Shown: one piece after another, positions 16,722-27,734 of the stretch | Position numbering within the stretch: the stretch's first letter is position 1 | Layout: the number at the start of each line of letters is the position of its first letter | Source of the DNA: Nocardiopsis sp. CC223A | GTDB taxonomy: Bacteria; Actinomycetota; Actinomycetes; Streptosporangiales; Streptosporangiaceae | Direction of reading: 5' to 3' | Assembly: GCF_030766825.1 (NCBI RefSeq) | Contig: NZ_JASFDV010000036.1 | Span: 1-60,248 of the forward strand | DNA length: 60,248 nucleotides | The notes under the pieces: model-generated | The model's database searches: none | Told to the model about the DNA's origin: nothing | The model's input: the letters and a program-made list of their open reading frames with translations, nothing else | Made by a program: the position numbers and the translations under genes

Positions 16722-18328
16722 AGCGGGATGTTCCCGTGCTTCTTGGGCGGCAGCTGCGTGCGCTTGTTCGCCAGCGCGCGCAGCGCCCTGGTGACCTGGA
16801 CCCGGGTCTCCGACGGCAGGATCACCCCGTCGACGTAGCCGCGTTCGGCCGCCGAGTAGGGGTTGAGCAGGGTGTCCTCGTACTCGCCGATGAGGCGGGC
16901 CCGCTCCGCCTCCACGTCGTCGGCGGCCGCGAGGGTGCGCCGGTGCAGGATGTTCACGGCGCCCTGCGCGCCCATGACGGCGATCTGCGCGGTGGGCCAG
17001 GCGAGGTTGATGTCGGCGCCCAGGTGCTTGGAGCCCATGACGTCGTAGGCGCCGCCGAACGCCTTGCGGGTGATCACGGTGATCAGCGGCACGGTGGCCT
17101 CGGCGTAGGCGTAGAGCAGCTTGGCGCCGTGGCGGATGATGCCGTCCCACTCCTGGTCGGTGCCGGGCAGGAAGCCGGGCACGTCCACGAAGGTCAGCAC
17201 CGGGATGTTGAAGGCGTCGCAGGTGCGCACGAACCGGGCCGCCTTGACGGACGCGTCGATGTCCAGACAGCCGGCCAGGCTCATGGGCTGGTTGGCGATG
17301 ATGCCGACGGAGCGCCCGTCCATCCGGCCGAAGCCCACCACCATGTTGGTGGCGAACATGGCGTGGACCTCCAGGAAGTCCCCGTCGTCCAGGACGGTCC
17401 CGATGACGGTCCGGATGTCGTAGGGCTGGTTGGCCGAGTCGGGGACGAAGGAGTCCAGCGCCAGGTCGGCGTCGTTGACCTCCTCGCCGGGGTCCTCCTC
17501 GGGGGCCAGGACGGGGGCGTCCTCCAGGTTGTTGCCGGGCAGGTGCGCCAGCAGGGCCTTGACGTAGTCGAGGGCGTCCTGTTCGTCGGCGCCCATGTAG
17601 TGGGCGACGCCCGACCTGGTGTTGTGGGTGCGCGCCCCGCCCAGCTCCTCCATGGAGACGTCCTCGCCGGTGACGGTCTTGATGACGTCGGGGCCGGTGA
17701 TGAACATCTGCGAGGTCTCGTCGACCATCACGATGAAGTCGGTGAGGGCGGGGGAGTAGACGTGGCCGCCGGCGGCGGCGCCCATGATCACGGAGATCTG
17801 CGGGATGACGCCGGAGGCGTGGGTGTTGCGCTTGAAGATCTCGGCGTACAGCCCCAGGGAGACGACGCCCTCCTGGATGCGCGCCCCGCCGCCCTCGTTG
17901 ATGCCGATGACGGGGCACCCGTTGGTGAGGGCGTGGTCGAGGACCTTACAGATCTTCTCACCGTAGACCTCGCCGAGCGATCCGCCGAAGACGGTGACGT
18001 CCTGGCTGAACACGGCGACGGGGCGGCCGTCGACGGTTCCGTAGCCGGTGACGACCCCGTCCCCGTAGGGCCGGTTGGCGTCCAGTCCGAAGTTGGTGGA
18101 CCGGTGGCGGGCCAGGGCGTCCAGCTCGACGAACGACCCCGGGTCGAGCAGGGCGTCGATGCGTTCGCGGGCGGTCATCTTGCCCTTGGCGTGCTGTTTC
18201 TCGACGGCGCGCGCGGATCCCGCGTGGACCGCCTCGTAACGTCGTCGCTGTAGGTCGGCGAGCTTGCCCGCGGTGGTGTGGATGTCGATCTCGTCCGCGG
18301 ACAGTGGTTCAGGGGCTTCGGTGGCCAT
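16718..18328 (-). CDS. pccB: Acyl-CoA carboxylase beta subunit (carboxyltransferase)
   Basis: The 536-residue carboxyltransferase moves CO2 from biotin to acetyl- or propionyl-CoA. Crotonase-fold motifs are complete: [66 protein letters not shown], and in the second half [29 protein letters not shown]. The residue that sets acetyl versus propionyl preference (Asp422 in the S. coelicolor enzyme) needs an alignment. A perfect palindrome 50 bases upstream probably regulates this operon. Confidence 0.95.
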   Translation of the reverse strand: MATEAPEPLSADEIDIHTTAGKLADLQRRRYEAVHAGSARAVEKQHAKGKMTARERIDALLDPGSFVELDALARHRSTNFGLDANRPYGDGVVTGYGTVDGRPVAVFSQDVTVFGGSLGEVYGEKICKVLDHALTNGCPVIGINEGGGARIQEGVVSLGLYAEIFKRNTHASGVIPQISVIMGAAAGGHVYSPALTDFIVMVDETSQMFITGPDVIKTVTGEDVSMEELGGARTHNTRSGVAHYMGADEQDALDYVKALLAHLPGNNLEDAPVLAPEEDPGEEVNDADLALDSFVPDSANQPYDIRTVIGTVLDDGDFLEVHAMFATNMVVGFGRMDGRSVGIIANQPMSLAGCLDIDASVKAARFVRTCDAFNIPVLTFVDVPGFLPGTDQEWDGIIRHGAKLLYAYAEATVPLITVITRKAFGGAYDVMGSKHLGADINLAWPTAQIAVMGAQGAVNILHRRTLAAADDVEAERARLIGEYEDTLLNPYSAAERGYVDGVILPSETRVQVTRALRALANKRTQLPPKKHGNIPL

Positions 18329-18378
18329 AACTACGCAGGTTAACTCCGCAGGGCGGGCCGTTGACGATGCGCCCTCCG

Positions 18379-18394
18379 GTTACTGACTAGTAAC
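18379..18394. promoter_or_regulatory. Palindromic operator GTTACT-N4-AGTAAC upstream of the carboxylase operon
   Basis: GTTACTGACTAGTAAC is a perfect 6-4-6 inverted repeat about 50 bases before the beta-subunit start and 165 bases before ppc. The size and symmetry fit a TetR-type lipid or acyl-CoA responsive repressor. No such regulator gene is adjacent, so the cognate protein is not identified. Confidence 0.55.
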
Positions 18395-18557
18395 ATCGGG
18401 TCCCCGGAGCGGCCCCGGCCGGCCCGATCGGGGGCCGCGAACGTGACCGGCTGTGAATTCCGCACCCTTTCGGAACAATTGTTAACGCCATGGCAAAAGC
18501 TCGGAAATGCGCCCCCGGGAACGCTCCGGAAGAACCGTTCTCTGTAGTGTCTGCCTT

Positions 18558-21212
<2,655 letters not shown>

Positions 21213-21233
21213 CCGCCCGGCCCCACGCGCGGC

Positions 21234-21265
21234 GCGCCCCGGTCCTCCCGCGAGGGCCGGGGCGC
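21234..21265. terminator. Bidirectional terminator, ppc and Uma2
   Basis: GCGCCCCGG / CCGGGGCGC with further pairing (CCT/AGG) inside, between the convergent ppc and Uma2 genes. Confidence 0.75.
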
Positions 21266-21283
21266 GGTGCCGTCCGGGGCGGC

Positions 21284-22060
21284 TCAGTCCGTGGGGAAAC
21301 CGGAGGTGTCGACGGTCAGGTCGAAGGGGGCGGGGAGGCGGATCTCCTTGCCGAAGGCCGTCTTGGCGATGGTGGTGTACACGCCGTCGGCGGGGTCGGA
21401 GTAGAGGGTGACCTCGCCCTGGCCGGTCTCCGGGTCCCACCGGTCCACCAGCAGGTACAGAGGGATGCCGGCGTGGGCGTAACCCCAGAGCTTGGCCTTG
21501 CGGTCCTTGTGCGCGGTGCTCTTGGACGTCACCTCCACCACCAGAAGGGCGTCCGCGGCCACCTGGTCGGCGTCGAGCCCCGGAGCGGGGGAGGGCAGGA
21601 CCAGCAGGTCGGGGATGTAGTGGTTGTCCAGGACCGGCAGGCGCATGCCGATGGCCTGGTAGACCTCGGCGTCGGCCGCACCGCTGCCCGGGCGCATGGT
21701 CTCCACGATCAGCTGCCGGTGCAGCAGGCTCACGATGTGCCCGTGCTCGTTGGTGGGGGGCGTCATGATGTGGATGTCGCCTTCGATGATCTCGGCCCGC
21801 CATCCTTCGGGCAGGTCCAGCTGTTCCCAGGCGCGCAGGACGACTTCCCAGCGTGACGGCACCCGGGGTGCGGTCTCCGCTCTCGCGACGCTCATCTGCC
21901 GTGCCGCCTCCGATCGCTCGGTGAGGTCAGTGAGGGTGAGCACTCCTTCGATGATCTCGGCCCGCCGGTCCCCGGTCGGGTCCAACCGCTGCACGAGGCG
22001 CAGCAGGGTGTCCCAGCGGGACGGTCCGGCCACCTGCGCGTCGACTTCCGTGATGCTCAC
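21284..22060 (-). CDS. Uma2 family protein with duplicated N-terminal module
   Basis: The 258-residue protein holds a full Uma2 domain (from about residue 56: PSRWEVVLRAWEQLDLP..WRAEIIEGDIHIMTPPTNEHG, IPDLLVLPSPAP, LLVVEVTSKSTAHKDRKAKLWGYAHAGIPLYLLVD). A second, truncated copy of the opening module precedes it (residues 14-46: PSRWDTLLRLVQRLDPT..RRAEIIEGVLTLT). An ATG at 21895 would start the protein at the complete domain. The arrangement looks like the head of one Uma2 gene fused in frame to a neighbouring Uma2 gene after a deletion. A second, separate Uma2 gene is at 13969. Confidence 0.8.
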   Translation of the reverse strand: MSITEVDAQVAGPSRWDTLLRLVQRLDPTGDRRAEIIEGVLTLTDLTERSEAARQMSVARAETAPRVPSRWEVVLRAWEQLDLPEGWRAEIIEGDIHIMTPPTNEHGHIVSLLHRQLIVETMRPGSGAADAEVYQAIGMRLPVLDNHYIPDLLVLPSPAPGLDADQVAADALLVVEVTSKSTAHKDRKAKLWGYAHAGIPLYLLVDRWDPETGQGEVTLYSDPADGVYTTIAKTAFGKEIRLPAPFDLTVDTSGFPTD

Positions 22061-22196
22061 AGATGCATCACCTCCGGTAGCCGAATGTAGCGGCGGGCGA
22101 TCACCGATGTGCCGGTTTCAGCGTAACCGGTGGGCCCTGGCCGCACCCGCGTTTCCCTACGGGGGTTCGGCGATGCCGCAATGCTGTAATGGGTGC

Positions 22197-23054
22197 ATGG
22201 CCGCATCCGATCCCTTTCCGCGCCCGCCGCTCGATGCGGCGGCGCTCAACGCCGCCCTCATCCGCCCCGGCGGGATGTGGGAGCGGATCGAGGTGGTGCC
22301 CGAGGCCGGGTCCACCAACACCGAACTGGCCGCCCGCGGCCGGGAGGGGGCACCGCACGGCAGCGTGCTGGTGGCCGAGCACCAGAGCGCGGGCCGGGGA
22401 CGGATGGGGCGCGGCTTCATCACCCCGCCGCGTGCCGCGCTCACGGTCTCCCTGCTGCTGCGCCCCGCCGTGGAGCCCGCCCGGCTTGGCTGGCTGTCGG
22501 CCCTGATGGGTGTGGCCGCGGTCGGCGCCGTGCGCCGCACCACCGGGATCGAGGCGGCCCTCAAGTGGCCCAACGACCTGCTGGTCCCCGCGGGGTTGCG
22601 GGCCGACCCGGCCGCCGGCGACGGCAAGCTCGCCGGGATCCTCGCCGAGGTCGACTTCTCCTCGGGCGAGGCGGCCGTGGTCGTCGGCATCGGCCTCAAC
22701 GTCTCCCAGACCCCCGACGAACTGCCCGTGGACTCCGCCGCCTCCCTGCGCGGGGAGGGCGCCGCCGACGTCGACCGGGGCGTGCTGCTGGCCTCCCTGC
22801 TCGGCGAGTTCGAGGAGCTGTACACGATGTGGACGGCGGCCGGCGGCGACGCCGAGCGCAGCGGCCTGGCCGCGGTCTACCGCGACGTCTGCACCACCCT
22901 GGGCCGCCGGGTCCGGGTCCACCTGCCCGACGACCGGACCCTGGAGGGCGTCGTGACCGGGATCGACGCCGAGGGGCGGCTGGTGGTCGACGGACCCGAG
23001 GGGGAACGGGCCCTGAGCGTGGGCGACGTCGTGTACGTACGGCCCGCGCGCTGA
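22197..23054 (+). CDS. birA: Biotin--[acetyl-CoA-carboxylase] ligase, monofunctional
   Basis: The 285-residue enzyme activates biotin as biotinyl-AMP and attaches it to BCCP of the acyl-CoA carboxylase encoded at 14640. Motifs are EAGSTNTELAARG, the nucleotide loop EHQSAGRGRMGR, LKWPNDLLV, GKLAGILAE and GIGLNVSQ, followed by the small C-terminal SH3-like domain (GRRVRVHLPDDRTLEGVVTGID..GRLVVD). No DNA-binding domain is present, so it is not a repressor. TGTAAT lies 6 bases before the ATG, suggesting a leaderless mRNA. Confidence 0.93.
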   Translation: MAASDPFPRPPLDAAALNAALIRPGGMWERIEVVPEAGSTNTELAARGREGAPHGSVLVAEHQSAGRGRMGRGFITPPRAALTVSLLLRPAVEPARLGWLSALMGVAAVGAVRRTTGIEAALKWPNDLLVPAGLRADPAAGDGKLAGILAEVDFSSGEAAVVVGIGLNVSQTPDELPVDSAASLRGEGAADVDRGVLLASLLGEFEELYTMWTAAGGDAERSGLAAVYRDVCTTLGRRVRVHLPDDRTLEGVVTGIDAEGRLVVDGPEGERALSVGDVVYVRPAR

Positions 23055-23168
23055 GGCCCGGCCCGGGCGGGCCGGTGGAGGACGTTCCGGGGAACTTCCG
23101 GGCAACGTCGTCCACAGGGCACCGACATGGCCTTTCTGGGCGGTACCGGCCTGTGCCATGATCCAACC

Positions 23169-23687
23169 ATGCCTATCGCGGACCGATATCTCTCCGACGA
23201 CGAGGAACTCGTCCACGTCGTCCGCCAGCACTGGACCGTGCTCATCGAGGAGTTCACGGCCCTGGTGCTCATCATCGCCGCCACCGCCGCGGCGCTGTGG
23301 TTCCTGCCCTGGCAGGAGGAGTGGGCGCCCATCGCCGCCGGGGTGCTCGGGATCCTCGCCCTGATCGCCGCGCTGGCCTTCTGGCTCATCCCCCTGTTGC
23401 GCTGGACCTCGACCGTCTACATCCTCACCAACCGCCGCCTGATGACGCGCGACGGACTCATCTCCCGGCAGGGGCGGGACATGCCGCTCACCCGGGTCAA
23501 CGACGTCGCCTTCAGCATGTCGGTGTGGGAACGCATCATGAGGTACGGGACGTTGACGGTGCAGTCGGCCTCCGAGCAGGAGGCCATCATCCTCAAGAAG
23601 GTCCCACGCCCGGAGTGGTTCCAGTCGGAGATCTACAAACGGGTCAACGACGCGCACCGGCCGGAGTCCCCCACCGACCCCCGGTGA
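23169..23687 (+). CDS. PH-domain (bPH_2/DUF304-like) membrane protein
   Basis: The 172-residue protein has a short N-terminal segment (YLSDDEELVHVVRQHW), two TM helices at about residues 24-43 and 50-72, and a C-terminal PH-like domain with the family signature YILTNRRLMTRDGLISRQGRDMPLTRVNDVAFSMS. YdbT/YdbS-type proteins of this fold have been linked to membrane-stress complexes in other bacteria; here the role is unknown. It lies between birA and adenylate cyclase in the same direction, with about 115-120 bases on each side, so it is probably its own unit. Confidence 0.82.
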   Translation: MPIADRYLSDDEELVHVVRQHWTVLIEEFTALVLIIAATAAALWFLPWQEEWAPIAAGVLGILALIAALAFWLIPLLRWTSTVYILTNRRLMTRDGLISRQGRDMPLTRVNDVAFSMSVWERIMRYGTLTVQSASEQEAIILKKVPRPEWFQSEIYKRVNDAHRPESPTDPR

Positions 23688-23808
23688 CGGCCGCCCGGAG
23701 CGGCGGCGGTCTCCGGCGTAAGCTGGAGGTGGACCCCGCGGCGCCGACGCGGTGGCCCCCAGTACTCGCTCCCCGCACGGGCGGGGACGGTTCCGTGAAA
23801 GAGAACGT

Positions 23809-24810
23809 ATGTCGTCGCGTCCTGACCCGAAAGTGATCGAGACCGCTCTCCTGGGCGGTGAGGCGGTCTACACCAGGGAGCAGGCGATCGAGCTGGCCGC
23901 GGCCGACCCCGAGCTCGCCGGTCGCATCTGGCGTGCCCTGGGCTTCCCCACACAGAGCGACGACACCGTCATCTTCACCGAGAGCGACGTCGAGGCCCTG
24001 CGCCTGGCCACCGGGCTGCTGGACGAGGACGTCCTCGACGAGGAGGCGGTGGTCCGCTTCGCCCGCGCGATGGGGCAGACCATGGCGCGGCTGGCCGACT
24101 GGCAGACCAGCATCCTCAGCACCCTGCTGTTCCGCGAAGGGACCGGCGTCGGGGGCGCCGGGCCGCTGATGAACCAGGTCAAGGAGCTGCTGCCGGACGT
24201 GGAGCGGTTGCTGCTGCACATCTGGCGCCGCCAGCTGGCCGCCTCCACCGCCCGCACCCTGGCCGTGATGTCCAACGGCGTCGACGGGGTGGTGCCCAAC
24301 TACTACCCGCTCATCGTCGGGTTCGCCGACCTGGTCTCCTTCACCACCCTCAGCCGCGAACTCGACGAGGTGGAGCTGGCCCAGGTGGTGGAGGGCTTCG
24401 AGGCCACCGCCGCCGACATCGTCGCCTCCGGCGGCGGCCGGGTCGTCAAGACCCTCGGCGACGAGGTGCTCTACGTGGCCGACGACCCCGTCAAGGCCGC
24501 CGACATCGCCCTGCGCCTGGCCTCGGGGGTGAAGACCCACGTGGAGGTCCCCGACGTGCGGGTGGGCCTGTCCTCCGGTCCGGTGCTCACCCTGCACGGC
24601 GACGTGTTCGGCACCACCGTCAACCGGTCCAGCCGCCTCACCTCCTTCGCCCGGCCCGGCACCGTCCTCATCGACGAGGAGCTGGCCCACAGCCTGGGCG
24701 AGGCCGAGGGACTCCAGGTGGTCAAGGTGCGGGCGCGGCACGCCCACGGGCTGGGCCTCATCCAGCCCTACGCCCTGCGCCGCAACTTCGAGCCCGGTGT
24801 CACCGCCTGA
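23809..24810 (+). CDS. Class III adenylate cyclase, Rv1264-like
   Basis: The 333-residue protein combines an N-terminal all-helical regulatory domain (about residues 1-150, Ad_Cy_reg type as in the pH-sensitive mycobacterial Rv1264) with a C-terminal catalytic domain. Catalytic features are GFADLVSFTTLSREL (first metal Asp, about residue 171), VVKTLGDEVLYVAD (second metal Asp and substrate Lys), and VNRSSRLTSFARPG (transition-state Asn and Arg). It makes cAMP. CRP-type boxes occur at 31295 and 31343 in this window, a plausible but indirect link. The ATG has AAAGAGA upstream. Confidence 0.88.
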   Translation: MSSRPDPKVIETALLGGEAVYTREQAIELAAADPELAGRIWRALGFPTQSDDTVIFTESDVEALRLATGLLDEDVLDEEAVVRFARAMGQTMARLADWQTSILSTLLFREGTGVGGAGPLMNQVKELLPDVERLLLHIWRRQLAASTARTLAVMSNGVDGVVPNYYPLIVGFADLVSFTTLSRELDEVELAQVVEGFEATAADIVASGGGRVVKTLGDEVLYVADDPVKAADIALRLASGVKTHVEVPDVRVGLSSGPVLTLHGDVFGTTVNRSSRLTSFARPGTVLIDEELAHSLGEAEGLQVVKVRARHAHGLGLIQPYALRRNFEPGVTA

Positions 24811-24920
24811 ACCCGCGGCTCTCCGGCGGCTCCGGGCCGAGGACGTGTGCGGGCGGGTTCGCTCGGGATAGGCTCGGAACCGCCGGAACCAGTAGCGGAC
24901 GTCAGGTGGTGGAGGCTTCA

Positions 24921-25556
24921 ATGACCGACCCGTACCCGGTCGTGCACCTGCGCACCTCGGGGGTGCTCAGTCTTGAGGGCGCCGAATCCGCGATCGAGAA
25001 CAACGTGTGGATCGTCGGCGACGAGGAGAGCGCGATCGTCATCGACGCCGCCCACGACCACCAGGCCATCGCCCGCGGCCTGGGCGACCGCGAGCTCATG
25101 GCCATCGTGTGCACCCACGGCCACACCGACCACATCAACGCGGCGGTGGCGCTGGCCGAGCTGACCGACAGCCCGATCCTGCTGCACCCCGACGACGCCG
25201 ACCTGTGGCACCGGGTGTACCCCGACCAGGAGCCGGACGCCCCGCTGCTGCACGGCGAGGCCCTCCAGGTCGGCGGGATCGAGCTACAGATCCTGCACAC
25301 CCCCGGGCACACGCCCGGCGGGGTGAGCCTGTACGCCCCCGCCATCGGCGCGGTGTTCACCGGGGACACGCTCTTCCCGGACGGGCCGGGGGCCACCGGG
25401 CAGCCGCTGTCGGACTTCCCGACCATCATCGCGTCCATCCGCGACCACCTGGCGGTGCTGCCGGGGGAGACGGTCGTCCACCCCGGGCACGGGGAGTCGA
25501 CCACCGTCGCCGAGGCGGCCGCGCACCTGGACGACTGGGCGGCCCGCGGCTTCTAG
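24921..25556 (+). CDS. MBL-fold metallo-hydrolase (glyoxalase II-like)
   Basis: The 211-residue protein has the binuclear metal motif CTHGHTDH (about residues 68-75), LHTPGHTPGG, FTGDTLFPDGPG and HPGHG near the end. This is the order seen in hydroxyacylglutathione hydrolase-like proteins, which in mycothiol-using actinobacteria may act on S-acyl mycothiol conjugates (inference). The start is set by GGAGG 6 bases before ATG 24921; a GTG at 24906 is less likely. It ends 28 bases before a complete MITE. Confidence 0.85.
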   Translation: MTDPYPVVHLRTSGVLSLEGAESAIENNVWIVGDEESAIVIDAAHDHQAIARGLGDRELMAIVCTHGHTDHINAAVALAELTDSPILLHPDDADLWHRVYPDQEPDAPLLHGEALQVGGIELQILHTPGHTPGGVSLYAPAIGAVFTGDTLFPDGPGATGQPLSDFPTIIASIRDHLAVLPGETVVHPGHGESTTVAEAAAHLDDWAARGF

Positions 25557-25584
25557 CCGGCGCCGGGGCCGACGGGCGGATCAT

Positions 25585-25698
25585 GTCCCGTGGAGTGGTG
25601 TGAGGACAACGGTCGTCCGAACGGAAACGAATCGCCGACCAGCGCGTCGTCGCCTCCGTGGCTCTGGAGTCGAACGAAGTCGCACCACTCGGTGGGAC
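25585..25698. mobile_element. Complete MITE-like element (114 bp)
   Basis: The ends are imperfect inverted repeats, 14 of 18 identical: GTCCCGTGGAGTGGTGTG at 25585-25602 and, inverted, GTCCCACCGAGTGGTGCG (25681-25698). The interior shares CGTTCGAC, GAGCC, GGAGGCGACGACGCG and TTCGGACG blocks with the disrupted copy near 6567-6851, in opposite orientation. It encodes nothing and sits in the gap between the MBL gene and a small hypothetical gene. No clear target duplication was seen. Confidence 0.65.
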
Positions 25699-25787
25699 AC
25701 CATCGACGGGCGGAAAACCCGTGGCGTACCGGGGCCCGTGGTCCCTACCGTGGTGCCCGCCACCGTCCCCGACCGAACGAGGCCCCG

Positions 25788-26138
25788 ATGACCATGCCCA
25801 GGAAGGGCACCCGCAGGATCATCGTCGACGGCGTCGCCTACCGCTGGCGCCACCGCTCCCGCCGCAGTATCACCGAGGCCCGCTCCCGTCCCCTGACGTT
25901 CGCCGTCGAGCGTGAGGACGCGCCCGGCCGCCTGCTCTCGGTCACCCTGGGCGACTTGCCCCCGCTGTCCCATTACTGCTGCACGTACTGCTCGCCCGAC
26001 GAGGCCATGCCCGAGCCCATCACCCCGTCCCGGGTCGCCGCGTCGATCCGCACCGCGCTCGCCGACGGCTGGGACCCCCGGGGCCCCGCCGGGGTGCACC
26101 GTCTGGACATGCGCCCGCTCATCGCCGCGGGGGTCTGA
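25788..26138 (+). CDS. Small conserved hypothetical protein
   Basis: The 116-residue product begins MTMPRKGTRRIIVDGVAYRWRHRSR, a pattern I recognise from small actinobacterial hypotheticals, followed by SRPLTFAVEREDAPGRLLSVTLGD, a CCTYC cluster, and an end with ITPSRVAASIRTALADGWDPRGPAGVHRLDM. No catalytic motif is evident. GAGG lies 7 bases before the ATG. It converges on alkC, sharing a hairpin built from both stop codons. Composition is normal for the window. Confidence 0.7.
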   Translation: MTMPRKGTRRIIVDGVAYRWRHRSRRSITEARSRPLTFAVEREDAPGRLLSVTLGDLPPLSHYCCTYCSPDEAMPEPITPSRVAASIRTALADGWDPRGPAGVHRLDMRPLIAAGV

Positions 26139-26159
26139 CCGGCCGGGCGGCTCAGACCC
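26131..26159. terminator. Shared hairpin spanning both stop codons
   Basis: GGGTCTGA (26131-26138) pairs perfectly with TCAGACCC (26152-26159). The TGA stop of the rightward small gene and the stop of the leftward alkC are inside the stem, giving a compact bidirectional terminator. Confidence 0.65.
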
Positions 26160-27273
26160 GCAGCTCGAACGGGGCGGCCGCCTTGATCACCCCGTTGACC
26201 TGCACCTCCACCAGGTGCTCGCCCGGGTGGTGGGTGCGGGTGCTGATCGGCTTCACCCGGTGCCGTTTGACCAGCGTGCGACGTTCGCCCGCGCACAGCT
26301 CCACCGTGGTCCACTTGAACACCTTGGGGCGGCGGGAGCCGTCGGCCTTCACGTAATGCACCCGGTAGTCCACGATGACCGTGTGCGGGCGGTCGTCGGT
26401 GTTGACCAGCTCCACCCGCACCCGGAGTTCGCCCCCCAGGTCCAGCACGGCGGGGGACAGGGCCGGCTCCCGGGCGTCCACGCGGTCGCCGCCGGTCGCG
26501 CCCAGCAGCGCCAGGGCCCGCTGGTCGCCCTTCTTGACCAGGGTGCGCAGTGCGTGCCGGACGGTCCAGGCGGTCTCCGGTGTCGGGCTCTCCCGGGACC
26601 ACCGCTCGGCCAGGTCCAGGACGCGGCCGGGGTGGTCGCGCGAGATGTCGTTGAGGTTGTTGGCGACCGAGGTGCGCACGTACGCCGACGGGTCGTTGCG
26701 CAGCACCTCCAGGACCTCCAGCACCGGTTCCGGGTCGGCGACGAACTCCGGCAGCCGCCGGGCCCAGGGCAGCCGTGGCCGCAGGCCCTCGCTGGCGAAC
26801 CGCCGCACGTTGGGGTCGGGGTCGACGGCGCAGGCGTGCATCAGCTTCAGGGCCGCCTCCCGGTGGTGCACCAGGAAGGGACGCACCGCGAACTCGGAGG
26901 TGTGGCGCCGGGTGATCGCCACCAGGGCGGGCAGCGACGCCTCGGGGTGGGACACCCCGTACTCCTCCACGAACCGGGCCACCGCCATCAGGTGGAAGCC
27001 CTGCGCGTACATCCCGGCACCGTCCACCAGGTCCTCGCCCAGGGAGTCCACGAGCACCGCGACGGCCTCGGGGTAGGCGGCGGGCAGCCGGGCGCGCAGG
27101 CCCTCGGCCATCACCATCACCCGGTCCTTGAGCTCCAGCGGGCCGACCCGGGCCGCCACCTCGGCGGCGTAGCCCTCCACATCGAACTCCGGGAGCCGCT
27201 CCCGGACCGCTGTGCCCAGCACCCGCGCGGCCTCGCCGCCGACGTGCCTCTTGAGACTGCTGTCGTCTGCCAT
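26152..27273 (-). CDS. alkC: DNA alkylation repair protein, AlkC type with Ig-like domain
   Basis: The 373-residue protein has HEAT-like helical repeats (about residues 20-270; FDVEGYAAEVAARVGPLELKDRV, DPDPNVRRFASEGLRPRLPWA, DPSAYVRTSVANNLNDISRDHPGRVLDLAERW) as in AlkC/AlkD DNA glycosylases, which remove N3-methyl bases without base flipping. From about residue 285 a beta-rich Ig-like domain follows (LRVRVELVNTDDRPHTVIVDYRVHYVKADGSRRPKVFKW). This combination is typical of the AlkC-alpha subgroup. The start ATG is preceded by a G-rich ribosome site. Confidence 0.85.
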   Translation of the reverse strand: MADDSSLKRHVGGEAARVLGTAVRERLPEFDVEGYAAEVAARVGPLELKDRVMVMAEGLRARLPAAYPEAVAVLVDSLGEDLVDGAGMYAQGFHLMAVARFVEEYGVSHPEASLPALVAITRRHTSEFAVRPFLVHHREAALKLMHACAVDPDPNVRRFASEGLRPRLPWARRLPEFVADPEPVLEVLEVLRNDPSAYVRTSVANNLNDISRDHPGRVLDLAERWSRESPTPETAWTVRHALRTLVKKGDQRALALLGATGGDRVDAREPALSPAVLDLGGELRVRVELVNTDDRPHTVIVDYRVHYVKADGSRRPKVFKWTTVELCAGERRTLVKRHRVKPISTRTHHPGEHLVEVQVNGVIKAAAPFELRV

Positions 27274-27413
27274 GCACCCCCCGTTCGAGGGGGCACAGTG
27301 TGCCGCTCCGCCCTGGAAAAGTCGAGATTCGCCATCAAGCGGATGATCGGTTGCTTTCATCGCGACCGTCGCATACACCCCATTACTCGCAGAGGGTGCG
27401 GGCCGCCGACACC

Positions 27414-27444
27414 GGGGGTGCGGGACGGCCGGCCCCGCACCCCC
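27414..27444 (-). terminator. Terminator of the Sdh1-like operon
   Basis: GGGGGTGCGGG (27414-27424) and CCCGCACCCCC (27434-27444) form an 11-bp perfect stem. It lies just past the duplicated sdhB tail, 150 bases beyond the functional stop codon. Confidence 0.75.
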
Positions 27445-27452
27445 GGCCGGGA

Positions 27453-27734
27453 TCAGTCGTCCGCCGGGCGGCGGATGTTGGGTGCGATCGGGGTGTCCTT
27501 GGGGCGGACTCCGATCTTGGACCCCAGCCACACCAGCGGGTCGTACCTGCGGTCGGCGGCGCGCTTTTTCATCGGGATGAGCGCGTTGTCGGTTCAGTCG
27601 TCCGCCGGGCGGCGGATGTTGGGTGTGATCGGGGTGTCCTTGGGGCGGACTCCGATCTTGGACCCCAGCCACACCAGCGGGTCGTACCTGCGGTCGGCGA
27701 CGCGCTCCTTCATCGGGATGAGCGCGTTGTCCGT
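27453..27734. repeat. 141-bp tandem duplication of the sdhB 3' end
   Basis: Bases 27594-27734 (last 46 codons and stop of the Sdh1-like iron-sulfur gene) are repeated at 27453-27593 with about 5 differences. The period is 47 codons exactly, so the extra copy stays in frame behind the stop and ends with its own stop. Its differences include MKERVADRR changed to MKKRAADRR. Confidence 0.95.

Noticed and set aside
18474..18483. AACAATTGTT palindrome upstream of ppc
   Set aside because: Ten bases of AT-biased palindrome without a partner site or a known regulator motif are too weak to call.
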